Shown: positions 27,700 to 36,495, counted from the stretch's first letter. The stretch is DNA of 64,000 nucleotides from Paraglaciecola mesophila KMM 241 (GCF_000315015.1 NZ_BAEP01000003.1:1-64000); one strand, 5' to 3'. Notes: generated by a model from the letters alone, not told the origin. Translations and numbers: made by a program.

Positions 27700-28845
27700 G
27701 TGTTTGATTTTTGTATAGTGGGCGGCGGAATGGTCGGCGCAGCAACGGCATTGGGGTTAGCGCAAAAGGGATTTTCTGTGGCGTTGATTGAAACCAATAT
27801 GCCAAAACCGTTTGAGGCGACTGACGAGCCTGATATGCGCGTGTCAGCCATCAGTGTCACCTCACAATCATTACTCTCGTCTTTAGGAGCGTGGCAACAC
27901 ATTGAAAACATGCGTACGTGCACTTATCGGCGTTTGTCTGTTTGGGAGGACTCATCAGCACGCACTGATTTTGATAGCTCTGATATTCAAGCAGAGCGTC
28001 TTGGCTACATAATTGAAAATCGTATTTTACAGCTCGGCCTGCATGCAGCGTTGTCCCAGTGCGAAAATGTGACTTGGTTTACTCAAAGTGAGATCACCAA
28101 GCTAGTCACCCATGGGATCCCCGAAGTGCATTTTGCTGACGAGAGTCAGTTGACTTGCCAATGGTTAATTGGGGCTGATGGTTTGCATTCTCGCGTGCGA
28201 GCGTCAGCGAATATTGGAACTCAAGGGTGGCAGTATCGCCAGCAAGCCTTTGCTATTCAAATTATCACCCATGCTGCCCAGCAAGACATAACCTGGCAAC
28301 AGTTCATACCAACTGGACCTGTAGCTTTTTTGCCCATGTATGGGCAGTTTGCGTCATTGGTGTGGTACAACACCAGTGACAACATCAATCGTTTAAAAGC
28401 ATTATCGAAAACTGCACTTAAGCAGGAAATTAAAAAAGCGTTTCCGGATGAGTTAGTGGATTTTGATGTGTTGAAAACAGCCCATTTTCCTCTGATGCGA
28501 ATGCACGCGAATCAGTACGTTAAGCACCAAGTTGTGCTGGTGGGGGATGCAGCTCATGCGATTAATCCCTTGGCTGGTCAAGGCGTTAACCTTGGTTTCA
28601 AAGATGTGGCTGCGTTACTTAATTGCATCGACGGGGATGTACCCACAGCGGAAAATATCGCGGCGTATGAAGCCAATAGGCGCAATGATAATTTACTCAT
28701 GATGAGTGCAATGGATGCAATATACAGCACATTTAAACAGCGCAACCCGTTAGTCAAGGCAGCGCGTAATATCGCTTTGAAACTGGCTAACAATGGCGGC
28801 GTAATTAAACAGCAAGTCATGAAATACGCCATGGGGTTACATTAA
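27700..28845 (+). CDS. ubiF: Ubiquinone-biosynthesis FAD hydroxylase UbiF
   Basis: A 381-residue flavin monooxygenase of the UbiH/UbiF/VisC group. The N-terminal FAD site is Gly-Gly-Gly-Met-Val-Gly (8-13). The second FAD motif is Gly-Asp-Ala-Ala-His followed by Pro-Leu-Ala-Gly-Gln-Gly-Val-Asn-Leu-Gly (from about 284). Segments such as Asp-Met-Arg-Val-Ser-Ala-Ile-Ser, Trp-Gln-Gln-Phe-x-Pro-x-Gly-Pro and the C-terminal Lys-Tyr-Ala-Met-Gly-Leu match E. coli UbiF better than UbiH. UbiF hydroxylates the ring of demethoxyubiquinol in aerobic ubiquinone synthesis. The start is a GTG with a purine-rich AAGAGAAG site. It appears to be a single-gene unit. Confidence 0.85.
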   Translation: MFDFCIVGGGMVGAATALGLAQKGFSVALIETNMPKPFEATDEPDMRVSAISVTSQSLLSSLGAWQHIENMRTCTYRRLSVWEDSSARTDFDSSDIQAERLGYIIENRILQLGLHAALSQCENVTWFTQSEITKLVTHGIPEVHFADESQLTCQWLIGADGLHSRVRASANIGTQGWQYRQQAFAIQIITHAAQQDITWQQFIPTGPVAFLPMYGQFASLVWYNTSDNINRLKALSKTALKQEIKKAFPDELVDFDVLKTAHFPLMRMHANQYVKHQVVLVGDAAHAINPLAGQGVNLGFKDVAALLNCIDGDVPTAENIAAYEANRRNDNLLMMSAMDAIYSTFKQRNPLVKAARNIALKLANNGGVIKQQVMKYAMGLH

Positions 28846-28901
28846 GCTGGCACATTGCTTTTCATCAGAAAAAAACTGAACACCATTTTAGGAGAATAAT
28901 A

Positions 28902-30794
28902 ATGATAAAACGTCTACTGATACCCTTCGCGCTGAGCGCGTTAGTGAGTGCTTGTTCTACTTCCCATGACCAAGATGCCAACGCTTTGCAAGCGCCGAAT
29001 GCACAGCAAGCACAGGACATGGTTAATACTCATCGTAATCAAGGGCAGCTGCAAACCTTGGTGGAGCAGTACACTAAGCAATTTTTGCGTTATGAGCCGC
29101 TACTATCCACCGCAATAGGTGTTCCAGAATCCTTAGCGGGAGCCGGGTACAATAAACGTTTTACTGATTTCTCTGCTATGGGCATGCGCAAACTGCAAGA
29201 TGACATGAATACGGCAGCTATGGCAGTGGCGAAAGTTGATAACAACGGTTTCTCACAAGATGAAAAACGACATCAACAAATAGTGACTGACATTTTACGC
29301 TATTACGCAGGTTTCTCTGAATTTCACGGCGGTTACATAGACACATGGGCCGGGCATTTACCCTATATCATTAACCAGCTTTCAGGGCCGTTAATCGATG
29401 TTCCTAAAGTGATGCAAGTGCAACAGCCTGTGTCGAATGTTGAAGAAGCACAAGATTATATCGCACGATTACAGCACTTTGATTTCCTTGTTGCCGGTGT
29501 GCTAGAAAAATACAAAACGGACAAATTAAACGGTGTGCAATTACCGACAAAGCTCTATCCAAAAACCCTAGCGTATTTTGAGAACTTTTTAGCCAGCCCG
29601 GTTCCTGAGCATGCCTTATTAACATCGTTTACCAAGAAACTTGAACAAACTTCCCTAAGCCAAGATGAACAAACCGCGCTGATTAAACAAGCACAAGAGG
29701 CATTAACCAATGTGGTTTATCCTGCTTATCAAACCGTGAAAGACACCTTATTGGCGACCCAAGCGCATGCACCACAAGGCGACGGTATTTGGGCGCAGCC
29801 TAACGGCGATGCGATGTATTTGCACGAGGTGCGGTATTTAGGCGATTCAAGCATCACACCGGACGATATTCACCAATTAGGGTTAGATGAAGTCGCGCGG
29901 ATCAGCACTGAAATGGATACGATCCTGCGTGCCCAAGGCTACGATGAGGGCTCAGTGGGCGAGCGTATGGTTTTGCTGGCTGAGCAACCTGAATTTTTGT
30001 ATCAAGACAGTGACGAGGGGCGTGCGCAGCTATTAACCGATCTTAACGGACAAATAGCCGAAATAATGGCTAAAACCGATATGTATTATGGCGCCTTGCC
30101 GACACAGAAGGTTGAGGTTAAACGTATTCCTAAAGTCACCGAAGCAGGTGAAGCCGGCGGCTATTATTCCCAGCCATCATTAGATGGTGAGCGTCCAGGG
30201 ATTTTTTGGATTAACCTGCGGGACATGTCAGCTGTACCCAGCTTCTCTCTAAAAACCCTTACCTACCATGAAGCCGTACCTGGACATCATTTTCAGATTG
30301 CCCTTAACATGGCACAGCAAGATATAGGTCTACTTAGGCAAAACGCGCCTTTTAATGCCTATGTGGAAGGTTGGGCGCTTTATTCTGAGCTAGTCGCCAA
30401 AGAAATGGGCATGTATGAAGAAGATCCCTTTGGTGATTTAGGGCGCTTACAAGCTGAGTTATATCGTGCGGTGCGCTTAGTCGTGGATACCGGGTTGCAC
30501 CGTAAAAAGTGGACACGTGAACAAGCAATTGAATACTTCCATGAAACCACAGGCACGGGGATGACGGATGTGATCGCAGAAGTCGAGCGCTATATGGCGC
30601 TACCGGGCCAAGCCCTTGGTTACAAACTTGGCATGCTGCAGTTTGTTGAGTTACGCCACATGGCTGAGCGAGAGCTGGGCAGTGAATTCGATTTGAAACG
30701 TTTTCATGACCTATTGCTTTTACCCGGTGCCCGCCCCATGTCAGTGGTAAGAAGTGATGTTAAACGCTGGATTGCCAGTAACGGTGCGGGTTAA
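28902..30794 (+). CDS. DUF885-family lipoprotein, probable zinc metallopeptidase
   Basis: A 630-residue protein with a signal peptide and lipobox Val-Ser-Ala-Cys (Cys18). The central and C-terminal parts match DUF885: Tyr-Met-Glu-type barrels are replaced by helices, and Tyr-His-Glu-Ala-Val-Pro-Gly-His-His-Phe-Gln (about 454-464) gives an HExxxxHH zinc-binding pattern, followed by Glu-Gly-Trp-Ala-Leu-Tyr-Ser-Glu (about 489-496) as a possible third ligand region. DUF885 proteins resemble M32-like carboxypeptidases, so periplasmic peptide hydrolysis is a reasonable guess. The ribosome-binding site is AGGAGA. The gene is monocistronic or leads into the small membrane protein downstream. Confidence 0.8.
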   Translation: MIKRLLIPFALSALVSACSTSHDQDANALQAPNAQQAQDMVNTHRNQGQLQTLVEQYTKQFLRYEPLLSTAIGVPESLAGAGYNKRFTDFSAMGMRKLQDDMNTAAMAVAKVDNNGFSQDEKRHQQIVTDILRYYAGFSEFHGGYIDTWAGHLPYIINQLSGPLIDVPKVMQVQQPVSNVEEAQDYIARLQHFDFLVAGVLEKYKTDKLNGVQLPTKLYPKTLAYFENFLASPVPEHALLTSFTKKLEQTSLSQDEQTALIKQAQEALTNVVYPAYQTVKDTLLATQAHAPQGDGIWAQPNGDAMYLHEVRYLGDSSITPDDIHQLGLDEVARISTEMDTILRAQGYDEGSVGERMVLLAEQPEFLYQDSDEGRAQLLTDLNGQIAEIMAKTDMYYGALPTQKVEVKRIPKVTEAGEAGGYYSQPSLDGERPGIFWINLRDMSAVPSFSLKTLTYHEAVPGHHFQIALNMAQQDIGLLRQNAPFNAYVEGWALYSELVAKEMGMYEEDPFGDLGRLQAELYRAVRLVVDTGLHRKKWTREQAIEYFHETTGTGMTDVIAEVERYMALPGQALGYKLGMLQFVELRHMAERELGSEFDLKRFHDLLLLPGARPMSVVRSDVKRWIASNGAG

Positions 30795-30890
30795 CCGGCT
30801 TGATATAAAGGCCAGTACGAATGAAAGTTAATAACGAGGAAGCTTGATAAGCCCATCGATCGCTTTTGACTGCATGAGGAGAAGCATGAA

Positions 30891-31070
30891 TTGACAGTTT
30901 TAATTATTTTGGGCGTGTTGTTTATCGCCCTGTTAGTTGTTGTACCCTTGCTTGAGCGTTCAAGCTTTAGAATATCCAACGAGCAAATGTCAAAAATGAG
31001 CCGTTGGATATTGCCATTATTAGTTGTGATGGTCGTTATCCAACTCATAATGCACTTTACCTCTAACTGA
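30891..31070 (+). CDS. Small two-helix membrane protein
   Basis: A 59-residue ORF starting at TTG, nine bases after an AGGAG site. It has two clear hydrophobic helices (residues 3-20 and about 39-55) separated by a polar, charged loop with Leu-Glu-Arg-Ser-Ser-Phe-Arg. An ATG five bases upstream opens only a two-codon ORF overlapping the TTG, which might modulate initiation. I recognise no family. It lies 96 bases after the DUF885 gene and 41 bases before the FMN reductase gene, so it may be co-transcribed with them. Confidence 0.5.
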   Translation: MTVLIILGVLFIALLVVVPLLERSSFRISNEQMSKMSRWILPLLVVMVVIQLIMHFTSN

Positions 31071-31111
31071 TTTACTTTATACCAATTACCGGATCACTAA
31101 ACGGGAAAATT

Positions 31112-31681
31112 ATGGCACCGAAAATACTCTTTTTAGCGGGCAGTGCCCGTAAAGATTCACTTAATAAAAAATTGGCTAAGGTCGCTTATGAATTGGCGTT
31201 AGAGCAGGGCGCGGATGCAACATTTATCGACTTAAGAGACTTTCGCATGCCGATTTATGACGGAGACGATGAAGCCACCGATGGGTTACCTGAAAATGCA
31301 ATTAAACTGAAACAACTGTTTATTGAGCATTCAGGGGTGTTTATTGCGTCACCTGAATACAACAGCTCGTTTTCTGCATTGCTTAAAAACAGCATTGATT
31401 GGATCTCACGCCCCCATGTTGAGAAAGAACGGCCGTTATCAGCCTTCAGCGACAAGGTTGCCGCACTTGCGTCTACATCCCCAGGCGCGCTTGGAGGGCT
31501 GCGTGGTTTAGTACCGCTCCGCATGCTACTTGGCAATATTCAGGTGATGGTGATCCCTGAGCAATTGGCCATTGGTGGCGGAATGACAGCGTTCGATGAT
31601 CAAGGAAAGCTCACAGATGAAAAGCAGCAACGTGCCTTAGGGTTAATCGTTGCTAGACTAATTTCCGAGACATCGAATTAG
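31112..31681 (+). CDS. NADPH-dependent FMN reductase-family flavoprotein
   Basis: A 189-residue flavodoxin-like protein. The phosphate-binding loop Gly-Ser-Ala-Arg-Lys-Asp-Ser-Leu-Asn (10-18) and the isoalloxazine-side motif Ser-Pro-Glu-Tyr-Asn-Ser-Ser (about 80-86) are those of the FMN_red family (chromate or quinone reductases, SsuE-like). Ser-Thr-Ser-Pro-Gly-Ala-Leu-Gly-Gly follows. It probably reduces quinones or free flavin with NAD(P)H in the cytoplasm; the specific substrate cannot be told. A strong terminator lies downstream. Confidence 0.85.
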   Translation: MAPKILFLAGSARKDSLNKKLAKVAYELALEQGADATFIDLRDFRMPIYDGDDEATDGLPENAIKLKQLFIEHSGVFIASPEYNSSFSALLKNSIDWISRPHVEKERPLSAFSDKVAALASTSPGALGGLRGLVPLRMLLGNIQVMVIPEQLAIGGGMTAFDDQGKLTDEKQQRALGLIVARLISETSN

Positions 31682-31717
31682 TTTTCTAAACACGCCAGAA
31701 CAGTAAATGGGATAGTG

Positions 31718-31751
31718 AAAAGCCGCTGGATATTGCGTCTCAGCGGCTTTT
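31718..31751 (+). terminator. Rho-independent terminator after the FMN reductase gene
   Basis: The stem AAAAGCCGCTG / CAGCGGCTTTT (31718-31728 and 31741-31751) has T residues at its 3' side. Being A-rich on one side and T-rich on the other, it can serve both this gene and the convergent symporter gene. Confidence 0.8.
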
Positions 31752-31800
31752 AAATGGTAGTTTACTTTAGGCAAATAAGTCGCCTTGGAAGTGAGTAAGT

Positions 31801-33216
31801 TTACTCGCTCTTGTCCCAAATACCCTTTTCGCTCTCACCTTGAATTTCGCAATCCCCGGTACGATATTCCATGTTTTTACCATTTTTGTGTTTTTCAAAA
31901 TAGTCTTTACTAATGGCGACTATGGTTGGGGTTAGCATCACGATAGCAATAATGTTAATCACCGTCATCAAGCCCAGTGCCATATCCGCAGCAGCCCAAA
32001 CCTCTGGTAACGCGGCCATAGAGCCCCACAAAATCATCGCCAAATAACCTGTGGTGTAACACGCTCTGCCAAGTTTGTTATCAAGCTTAAACATATGCAG
32101 GTTACTTTCGCCGTAGGCGTAGTTGGCTACCACAGAGGTAAAAGCAAACAAGCTGATGGCGGCTGCAACAAACTCTGTTCCGCCACCGCCTAAATGGCTG
32201 CTCATGGCATTTTGGGTTAAGCGGATACCTTCCATCTGATCGCTTGATGAACCACCCGCAAGCAATATTACAAACGCGGTACAGGTACACAAAATCATGG
32301 TGTCGATAAACACCCCAAGCATTTGCACATAACCTTGGGAAACAGGATGATTCGGGTTAGGTGTGGCACTCGCGGCGGCATGAGGCACACTACCTGAGCC
32401 CGCTTCGTTCGAATAAAGCCCCCGCTGTACACCATTTTTAAAGGCAGCGCCTAATGCACCCGCACCAGCTTCTTGCAAGCCAAAGGCTGATTTGATGATG
32501 TCCATGAGCATCCCAGGAAGCATATCGATATTCATAATGGTCACGAATAAGGTTACCGCTACGTAGCCCACTGCCATAAAAGGAACAACCCACTCCGCAA
32601 ATCGGGCAATTGCACGAAGCCCGCCCACTACGATAAGTGCCGCTAGAGCGATGATCACTAAGCCTGAGTGCAGGGTAGGGATATCATAAGCGAAATTCAG
32701 CGCATCAGTAATGGTGTTGGCTTGCACGGCGCTGAAGATAAAGCCGTAACCAAGAAACAAAAAGAGTGCAAAGGTGATTGCCAACCAGCGTTTGTTTAAT
32801 CCTTGCTGAATATAATAAGCGGGCCCACCACGATACTCGCCGTTATCATCACGTACTTTATAGAGTTGGCCTAAAACACTTTCAGCAAAGCCAGTTGCCA
32901 TACCAAGTAAAGCAATCACCCACATCCAAAAGACAGCGCCAGCTCCGCCTAGCGAAATCGCTACCGCGACACCGGCTAAGTTACCTGTGCCTACTCGCGC
33001 TGATAAACTGGTACACAGCGCTTGAAAAGAACTGATCCCCGCTTTATCACTTTTGTTACTGCCTTTCATGACACCGAACATGTGAGTGAAATGACGTAAC
33101 TGAATAAAGTTTAGTTTGAAGGTAAACCAAACACCGGCAATGATAAGCAGATAAATCAATACCTGACCATCACCCCATAATATATTGTTGATAAAACTGA
33201 CAAGTTCAGAAATCAA
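31801..33216 (-). CDS. Alanine/glycine:cation (Na+) symporter, AGCS family
   Basis: A 471-residue protein with about ten or eleven hydrophobic helices. Diagnostic AGCS segments include Gly-Ile-Ser-Ser-Phe-Gln-Ala-Leu near residue 60, Ala-Arg-Val-Gly-Thr-Gly-Asn-Leu-Ala-Gly-Val-Ala near 72, Gly-Gly-Pro-Ala-Tyr-Tyr-Ile, and Gly-Leu-Tyr-Ser-Asn-Glu-Ala-Gly-Ser-Gly-Ser. It imports alanine or glycine with sodium across the inner membrane. It is a single gene, ending near the shared terminator at 31718-31751. The tRNA operon upstream reads on the same strand but ends in its own terminator. Confidence 0.92.
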   Translation of the reverse strand: MISELVSFINNILWGDGQVLIYLLIIAGVWFTFKLNFIQLRHFTHMFGVMKGSNKSDKAGISSFQALCTSLSARVGTGNLAGVAVAISLGGAGAVFWMWVIALLGMATGFAESVLGQLYKVRDDNGEYRGGPAYYIQQGLNKRWLAITFALFLFLGYGFIFSAVQANTITDALNFAYDIPTLHSGLVIIALAALIVVGGLRAIARFAEWVVPFMAVGYVAVTLFVTIMNIDMLPGMLMDIIKSAFGLQEAGAGALGAAFKNGVQRGLYSNEAGSGSVPHAAASATPNPNHPVSQGYVQMLGVFIDTMILCTCTAFVILLAGGSSSDQMEGIRLTQNAMSSHLGGGGTEFVAAAISLFAFTSVVANYAYGESNLHMFKLDNKLGRACYTTGYLAMILWGSMAALPEVWAAADMALGLMTVINIIAIVMLTPTIVAISKDYFEKHKNGKNMEYRTGDCEIQGESEKGIWDKSE

Positions 33217-33367
33217 AAGACGTTCCGTAATTTTTAATTATATGATGATTGGAATAAAGTGTGCCGCGTAAAGCTGGGTGTGTCTAGGTTCAAACGGGAA
33301 AAGGGGAGTAAAAAGGGAAGGAAAAAGGGTGGAAAAGCGTAATTATAGAAAATTTAGCGCCATAACG

Positions 33368-33396
33368 AAAAAAGCCAGACTAATGTCTGGCTTTTT
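33368..33396 (-). terminator. Terminator of the tRNA operon
   Basis: The stem GCCAGAC / GTCTGGC with a TAAT loop is flanked by A5 and T5. On the minus strand it follows the last tRNA-Gln by about 33 bases and ends in a T-run. Confidence 0.85.
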
Positions 33397-33428
33397 AAGC
33401 ATATACTGGTGATATTCATCACTAAATA

Positions 33429-33503
33429 TGGCTGGGATAGCTGGATTCGAACCAACGAATGACGGGATCAAAACCCGTTGCCTTACCACTTGGCGATATC
33501 CCA
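33429..33503 (-). tRNA. tRNA-Gln(TTG), copy 1
   Basis: A 75-base cloverleaf read on the minus strand. The acceptor 5' TGGGATA pairs with the 3' side ending TATCCCA-GCCA, the anticodon loop is TTTTGAT (anticodon TTG), and the T-loop is GGTTCGAATCC. CCA is encoded. The sequence is identical to the copies at 33538 and 41643. It is the last gene of the Met-Leu-Gln-Gln operon. Confidence 0.95.
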
Positions 33504-33537
33504 ATAAAACAGATATCAACAATCTATTTATTGAAAA

Positions 33538-33612
33538 TGGCTGGGATAGCTGGATTCGAACCAACGAATGACGGGATCAAAACCCGTTGCCTTACCACTT
33601 GGCGATATCCCA
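33538..33612 (-). tRNA. tRNA-Gln(TTG), copy 2
   Basis: A 75-base tRNA identical to its neighbour, with encoded CCA and anticodon TTG. It is third in the operon, separated from copy 1 by 34 bases. Confidence 0.95.
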
Positions 33613-33616
33613 AACA

Positions 33617-33701
33617 TGGTGCGGAAGGAGAGACTCGAACTCTCACGCCGTGAAGCACTGGAACCTAAATCCAGCGTGTCTACCAATTCCACCACTCCCG
33701 C
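33617..33701 (-). tRNA. tRNA-Leu(TAG)
   Basis: An 85-base type II tRNA with a long variable arm. The 5' acceptor GCGGGAG pairs with the 3' CTTCCGC (one G-T pair), the anticodon loop is TTTAGGT (anticodon TAG), and CCA is encoded. It is only four bases from tRNA-Gln copy 2. The order resembles enterobacterial metT-leuW-glnU-glnW. Confidence 0.95.
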
Positions 33702-33748
33702 ACATTTTCTTTCCTGCTTCTCTATGCGAAATAGAGTAAAACAGGAAA

Positions 33749-33825
33749 TGGTGGCTACAGCGGGATTCGAACCTGCGACCCCATCATTATGAGTGATGTG
33801 CTCTAACCAACTGAGCTATGTAGCC
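33749..33825 (-). tRNA. tRNA-Met(CAT), elongator
   Basis: A 77-base tRNA with 5' GGCTACA pairing with TGTAGCC and anticodon CAT in the loop CTCATAA. The fully paired first acceptor position indicates an elongator rather than an initiator tRNA-Met. CCA is encoded. It is the first gene of the operon. Confidence 0.95.
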
Positions 33826-33856
33826 ATTCCTTCTCTCCCTCTCAGAAGAGGCGCGT

Positions 33857-33885
33857 ATTATGCTGATTAGGCTTTTAGTCGTCAA
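33857..33885 (-). promoter_or_regulatory. Promoter of the tRNA operon
   Basis: On the minus strand, TTGACG (33880-33885) and CATAAT (33857-33862) are separated by 17 bases. A GC-rich stretch (ACGCGCC) follows the -10 box, the discriminator type associated with stringent control of stable-RNA genes. It ends about 31 bases before tRNA-Met. Confidence 0.75.
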
Positions 33886-34262
33886 CCGTTTTTTTAAGGC
33901 AAAATGTTTGTTTGCTCGCATAATAAACAGCTGGTGTGAATTTAATCTAATTGTGAGTAAAAAATTAACAAAATAAGCCCGTTTTTGTAATTCCTCAGGT
34001 TAAATAGATTTGTTTTACTAGAAGTTGAGCCGCTAAAACCAAACCATTTTTTGTATTAATCCGATCTTTTTGAGGAAACTGAACAAAATTTTCATCGGTC
34101 TCAATTGTCTCGGCTGATTGAAGGCACATACATCGCATTAAATACAAAGGTGATGTCAGAATTAATGGTTAACATACAAAGAACTTGTGGTGCTCTTTCA
34201 AGTTAACGAAATACAGAGTAATTCATTTTGAAACTTGCCCAGAGGGAATTTAACTGCGGGGC
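33886..34262. other. AT-rich intergenic region upstream of the tRNA operon
   Basis: I see no gene, RNA or repeat in this stretch. It separates the tRNA promoter from the AraC-type remnant. Confidence 0.4.
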
Positions 34263-34511
34263 TTGTTGTGTTCACGGTATTTGAATGGCAGCAACAGGGC
34301 AGTACACAGACGGCTAATTCAAAATTCGCTGAACGAATGCTCAGATCGCAATTATTTATCTGAATTGGTATCAAACAACGCAGCAATGAGGATTGCAGCT
34401 GGAACGAATGTCAGCGAAGCTGCTATGGAAGTGTGTTACGTAAGTTCATCTCAGTTCAGTCGAGAATTCAAACGCATTTACGGTTAAACACCGAAACATT
34501 GGGGCTCCACA
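34263..34511 (+). pseudogene. Remnant of an AraC-family regulator (C-terminal helix-turn-helix)
   Basis: A 74-codon open frame ends with Ala-Ala-Met-Arg-Ile-Ala-Ala-Gly-Thr-Asn-Val-Ser-Glu-Ala-Ala, then Ser-Ser-Ser-Gln-Phe-Ser-Arg-Glu-Phe-Lys-Arg-Ile-Tyr-Gly. This is the second helix-turn-helix of AraC regulators, of the type that carries an AraC_N domain. After a TAA (34485-34487) the same frame continues Thr-Pro-Lys-His-Trp, the usual next residues. Upstream coding-like fragments lie in other frames and no N-terminal domain is present. It is a decayed gene. Confidence 0.6.
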
Positions 34512-34614
34512 AGGAATTGCTAACGGTTTGACCTTTATCCGCTAGGCTGCAAGTAAGCTCCACAGGCTCATCAACACCTATGTTAGCTCAACTTCCTTAG
34601 CCTGTTGAGCGATA

Positions 34615-35058
34615 TTAGCGGACGGCTTTAATGCCAATAGTAAAAAAGTAAAAACCGTTTTCATCAAAGTTATCGTTTGATTCACGCCACAGCCATAATC
34701 CAAACTCAGGAATTTCATAGGTGTAACCGTCATCATGTGTCACTGGCGTGCACCCCGTAAGTGCTTCGACCTTAGCTAGTGCACTTTTCACCGGTAGGCT
34801 CAGAATAGGTTCGCCTAATAAGGTGATTTCGTATAGTTCACTATACGCAAGTTCAATTGATTCAACTGCCGCTGGATCACCTTCGTAAGATACATGCAGA
34901 TCATTACGGTAAAAAGCATCTGTTGCTAGTTCGCGCTCAGGATACTTGTCGATGGATTTGAAAGGCTGATTTAACGTTTTTAGTACTTGCTCTCTGGGGG
35001 CATTCAAAGGGATTTGTGTGGTGCCAATAGATGGCTGTATATCAAAGATAGGTTTCAT
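34615..35058 (-). CDS. Hypothetical protein, 147 residues
   Basis: A soluble acidic protein without signal peptide or membrane helix. It begins with Ile-Gln-Pro-x-Ile-Gly ... Ile-Pro-Leu followed by Arg-Glu-Gln-Val-Leu, a pattern seen in small conserved proteins that sometimes act as immunity proteins to polymorphic toxins; no toxin gene is nearby. The C-terminus is aromatic-rich (Gly-Leu-Trp-Leu-Trp-Arg-Glu and Gly-Phe-Tyr-Phe-Phe). No clear ribosome-binding site is seen before the ATG. The function is unknown. Confidence 0.6.
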   Translation of the reverse strand: MKPIFDIQPSIGTTQIPLNAPREQVLKTLNQPFKSIDKYPERELATDAFYRNDLHVSYEGDPAAVESIELAYSELYEITLLGEPILSLPVKSALAKVEALTGCTPVTHDDGYTYEIPEFGLWLWRESNDNFDENGFYFFTIGIKAVR

Positions 35059-35250
35059 TCGGTTTCTATTTTTAGTTAATTCTTAGCTAATAGTGTGTGA
35101 TATGCGTTTAGGAAATTCACTGTTGGTAAGCATTAGGAGCCTAAATGCGGAATAGAATGCTTGATGTTGCCACCTTAGCGCCACCAACATTCGTCACTAC
35201 CAAAATGGTTCACAGACCGCGACAAAAATACACTACAAAAGCTAACAACG

Positions 35251-36495
35251 CTATTTTATATTGGATTGTGGGAAGGCCCTTAAGCGGACTTGTTCTAGTT
35301 TGTGCGTGATCAGGGAAACATCTGGATTATTAAGAAACTCTGACATGAGTTGCATGCCATCGACTGACATACTTTTTGTGGTGTCACGATCATAGAATTG
35401 GGTAATCTCGTGGTTATCAGCGAAGATATACGGCTCTTGGTTTGAATGGTAATTGTTGGTTCGCGTTGCTTGCAGATGCGGGGACAGATAGCCCAAATTT
35501 TTACTGAGACTTTCCTGGATATCCGAGCGCCCAATAAAGGACAGAAACAATTGCGCAGCCGGTTTGTTTTGCGCATTTTTTGGGATCATAAACACCTCAA
35601 TTGGCGTTTCTTCGAATAACGGAATTTTGCTGTCTATTTGTGGAAAACGGAAAAAACCAATATCGTCACGAAATTGCTCAACAAATTGTTGCTCCACAAA
35701 ACTACCCAATAACGTCATACCTGCCAGATCTCTATATACATAAGGCATAGCATCTTGCCAATTTTTTGCTTGGCTACCCGATAAAAGATAGCCTAAATCG
35801 ATAAGTTGCTTTAAAGCGCTAAAAACCGATTTTACCCTTGGCTCGGTGTAGTTTATTTTCCCAGCCATTAATTGTTGATGAAAGGCGAGGCCGTTGATAC
35901 GTAAGTTCAGATAGTCGAACCATGCCGCTACAGGCCAGTTTTGTTTTCCGCCGACCACAATGGGCGTAATGCCATTTGATTTTAACGTTGCACAAACAAC
36001 CAGAAATTCGTTCCAGGTTTTAGGCGGCGTTAGCGCCATGCGAGAGAAGAGTGATTTTTTGTAATAGATACTCCATTGATAAAAAGCGAAAGGTACTGCA
36101 TATAAACTGTCTCCTTGTTGCACTGTTCTCGTTATCCTTTGAGGAAAATGCGTGAGCCAGTTATTCTTCTGCCACAAATCGTTTAACGGCTCTAATAAGC
36201 CTTGGGAGGCAAACTGCTCCATACGCTCTCCCGCTTGCCAGTATACGACATCAAAGCCATTTTTTTGGGTTAACCACTTCTCTATTGATGCTTTGTACTG
36301 CTTGTCGTTTTGCACCGTAAACACAATCCGTAGATCTTGATGCTGCTGTTCAAATGCTTCTGCTAATTGATGGTATGCCGCTCGCTGGCCCTTGCTGGCC
36401 ACTAACAAGCCAATGTTTAGGGTCTCACTCGTTTTGGCATTAGGGACTGTAATATTGAACAAGCAACAAAGCAGCATGAAAGGCCAAAAGCGCAT
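35251..36495 (-). CDS. Extracellular solute-binding protein, sugar ABC-transporter type (orphan)
   Basis: A 414-residue protein with a signal peptide (about 1-20) and the fold pattern of family 1 solute-binding proteins. Visible segments are Phe-Asp-Val-Val-Tyr-Trp-Gln (about 82-88), Ala-Val-Pro-Phe-Ala-Phe-Tyr-Gln-Trp-Ser-Ile-Tyr-Tyr-Lys (about 132-145), and Pro-Lys-Thr-Trp-Asn-Glu-Phe. This class binds sugars or oligosaccharides in the periplasm. No permease or ATPase gene is adjacent on either side, so it may use transport partners elsewhere or act as a sensor input. It is a single gene with no obvious terminator. Confidence 0.75.
   Translation of the reverse strand: MRFWPFMLLCCLFNITVPNAKTSETLNIGLLVASKGQRAAYHQLAEAFEQQHQDLRIVFTVQNDKQYKASIEKWLTQKNGFDVVYWQAGERMEQFASQGLLEPLNDLWQKNNWLTHFPQRITRTVQQGDSLYAVPFAFYQWSIYYKKSLFSRMALTPPKTWNEFLVVCATLKSNGITPIVVGGKQNWPVAAWFDYLNLRINGLAFHQQLMAGKINYTEPRVKSVFSALKQLIDLGYLLSGSQAKNWQDAMPYVYRDLAGMTLLGSFVEQQFVEQFRDDIGFFRFPQIDSKIPLFEETPIEVFMIPKNAQNKPAAQLFLSFIGRSDIQESLSKNLGYLSPHLQATRTNNYHSNQEPYIFADNHEITQFYDRDTTKSMSVDGMQLMSEFLNNPDVSLITHKLEQVRLRAFPQSNIK

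Noticed and set aside
33459-33792. ORFs reading across the tRNA genes
   Set aside because: They are antisense or cross-frame readings of tRNA sequence and not proteins.
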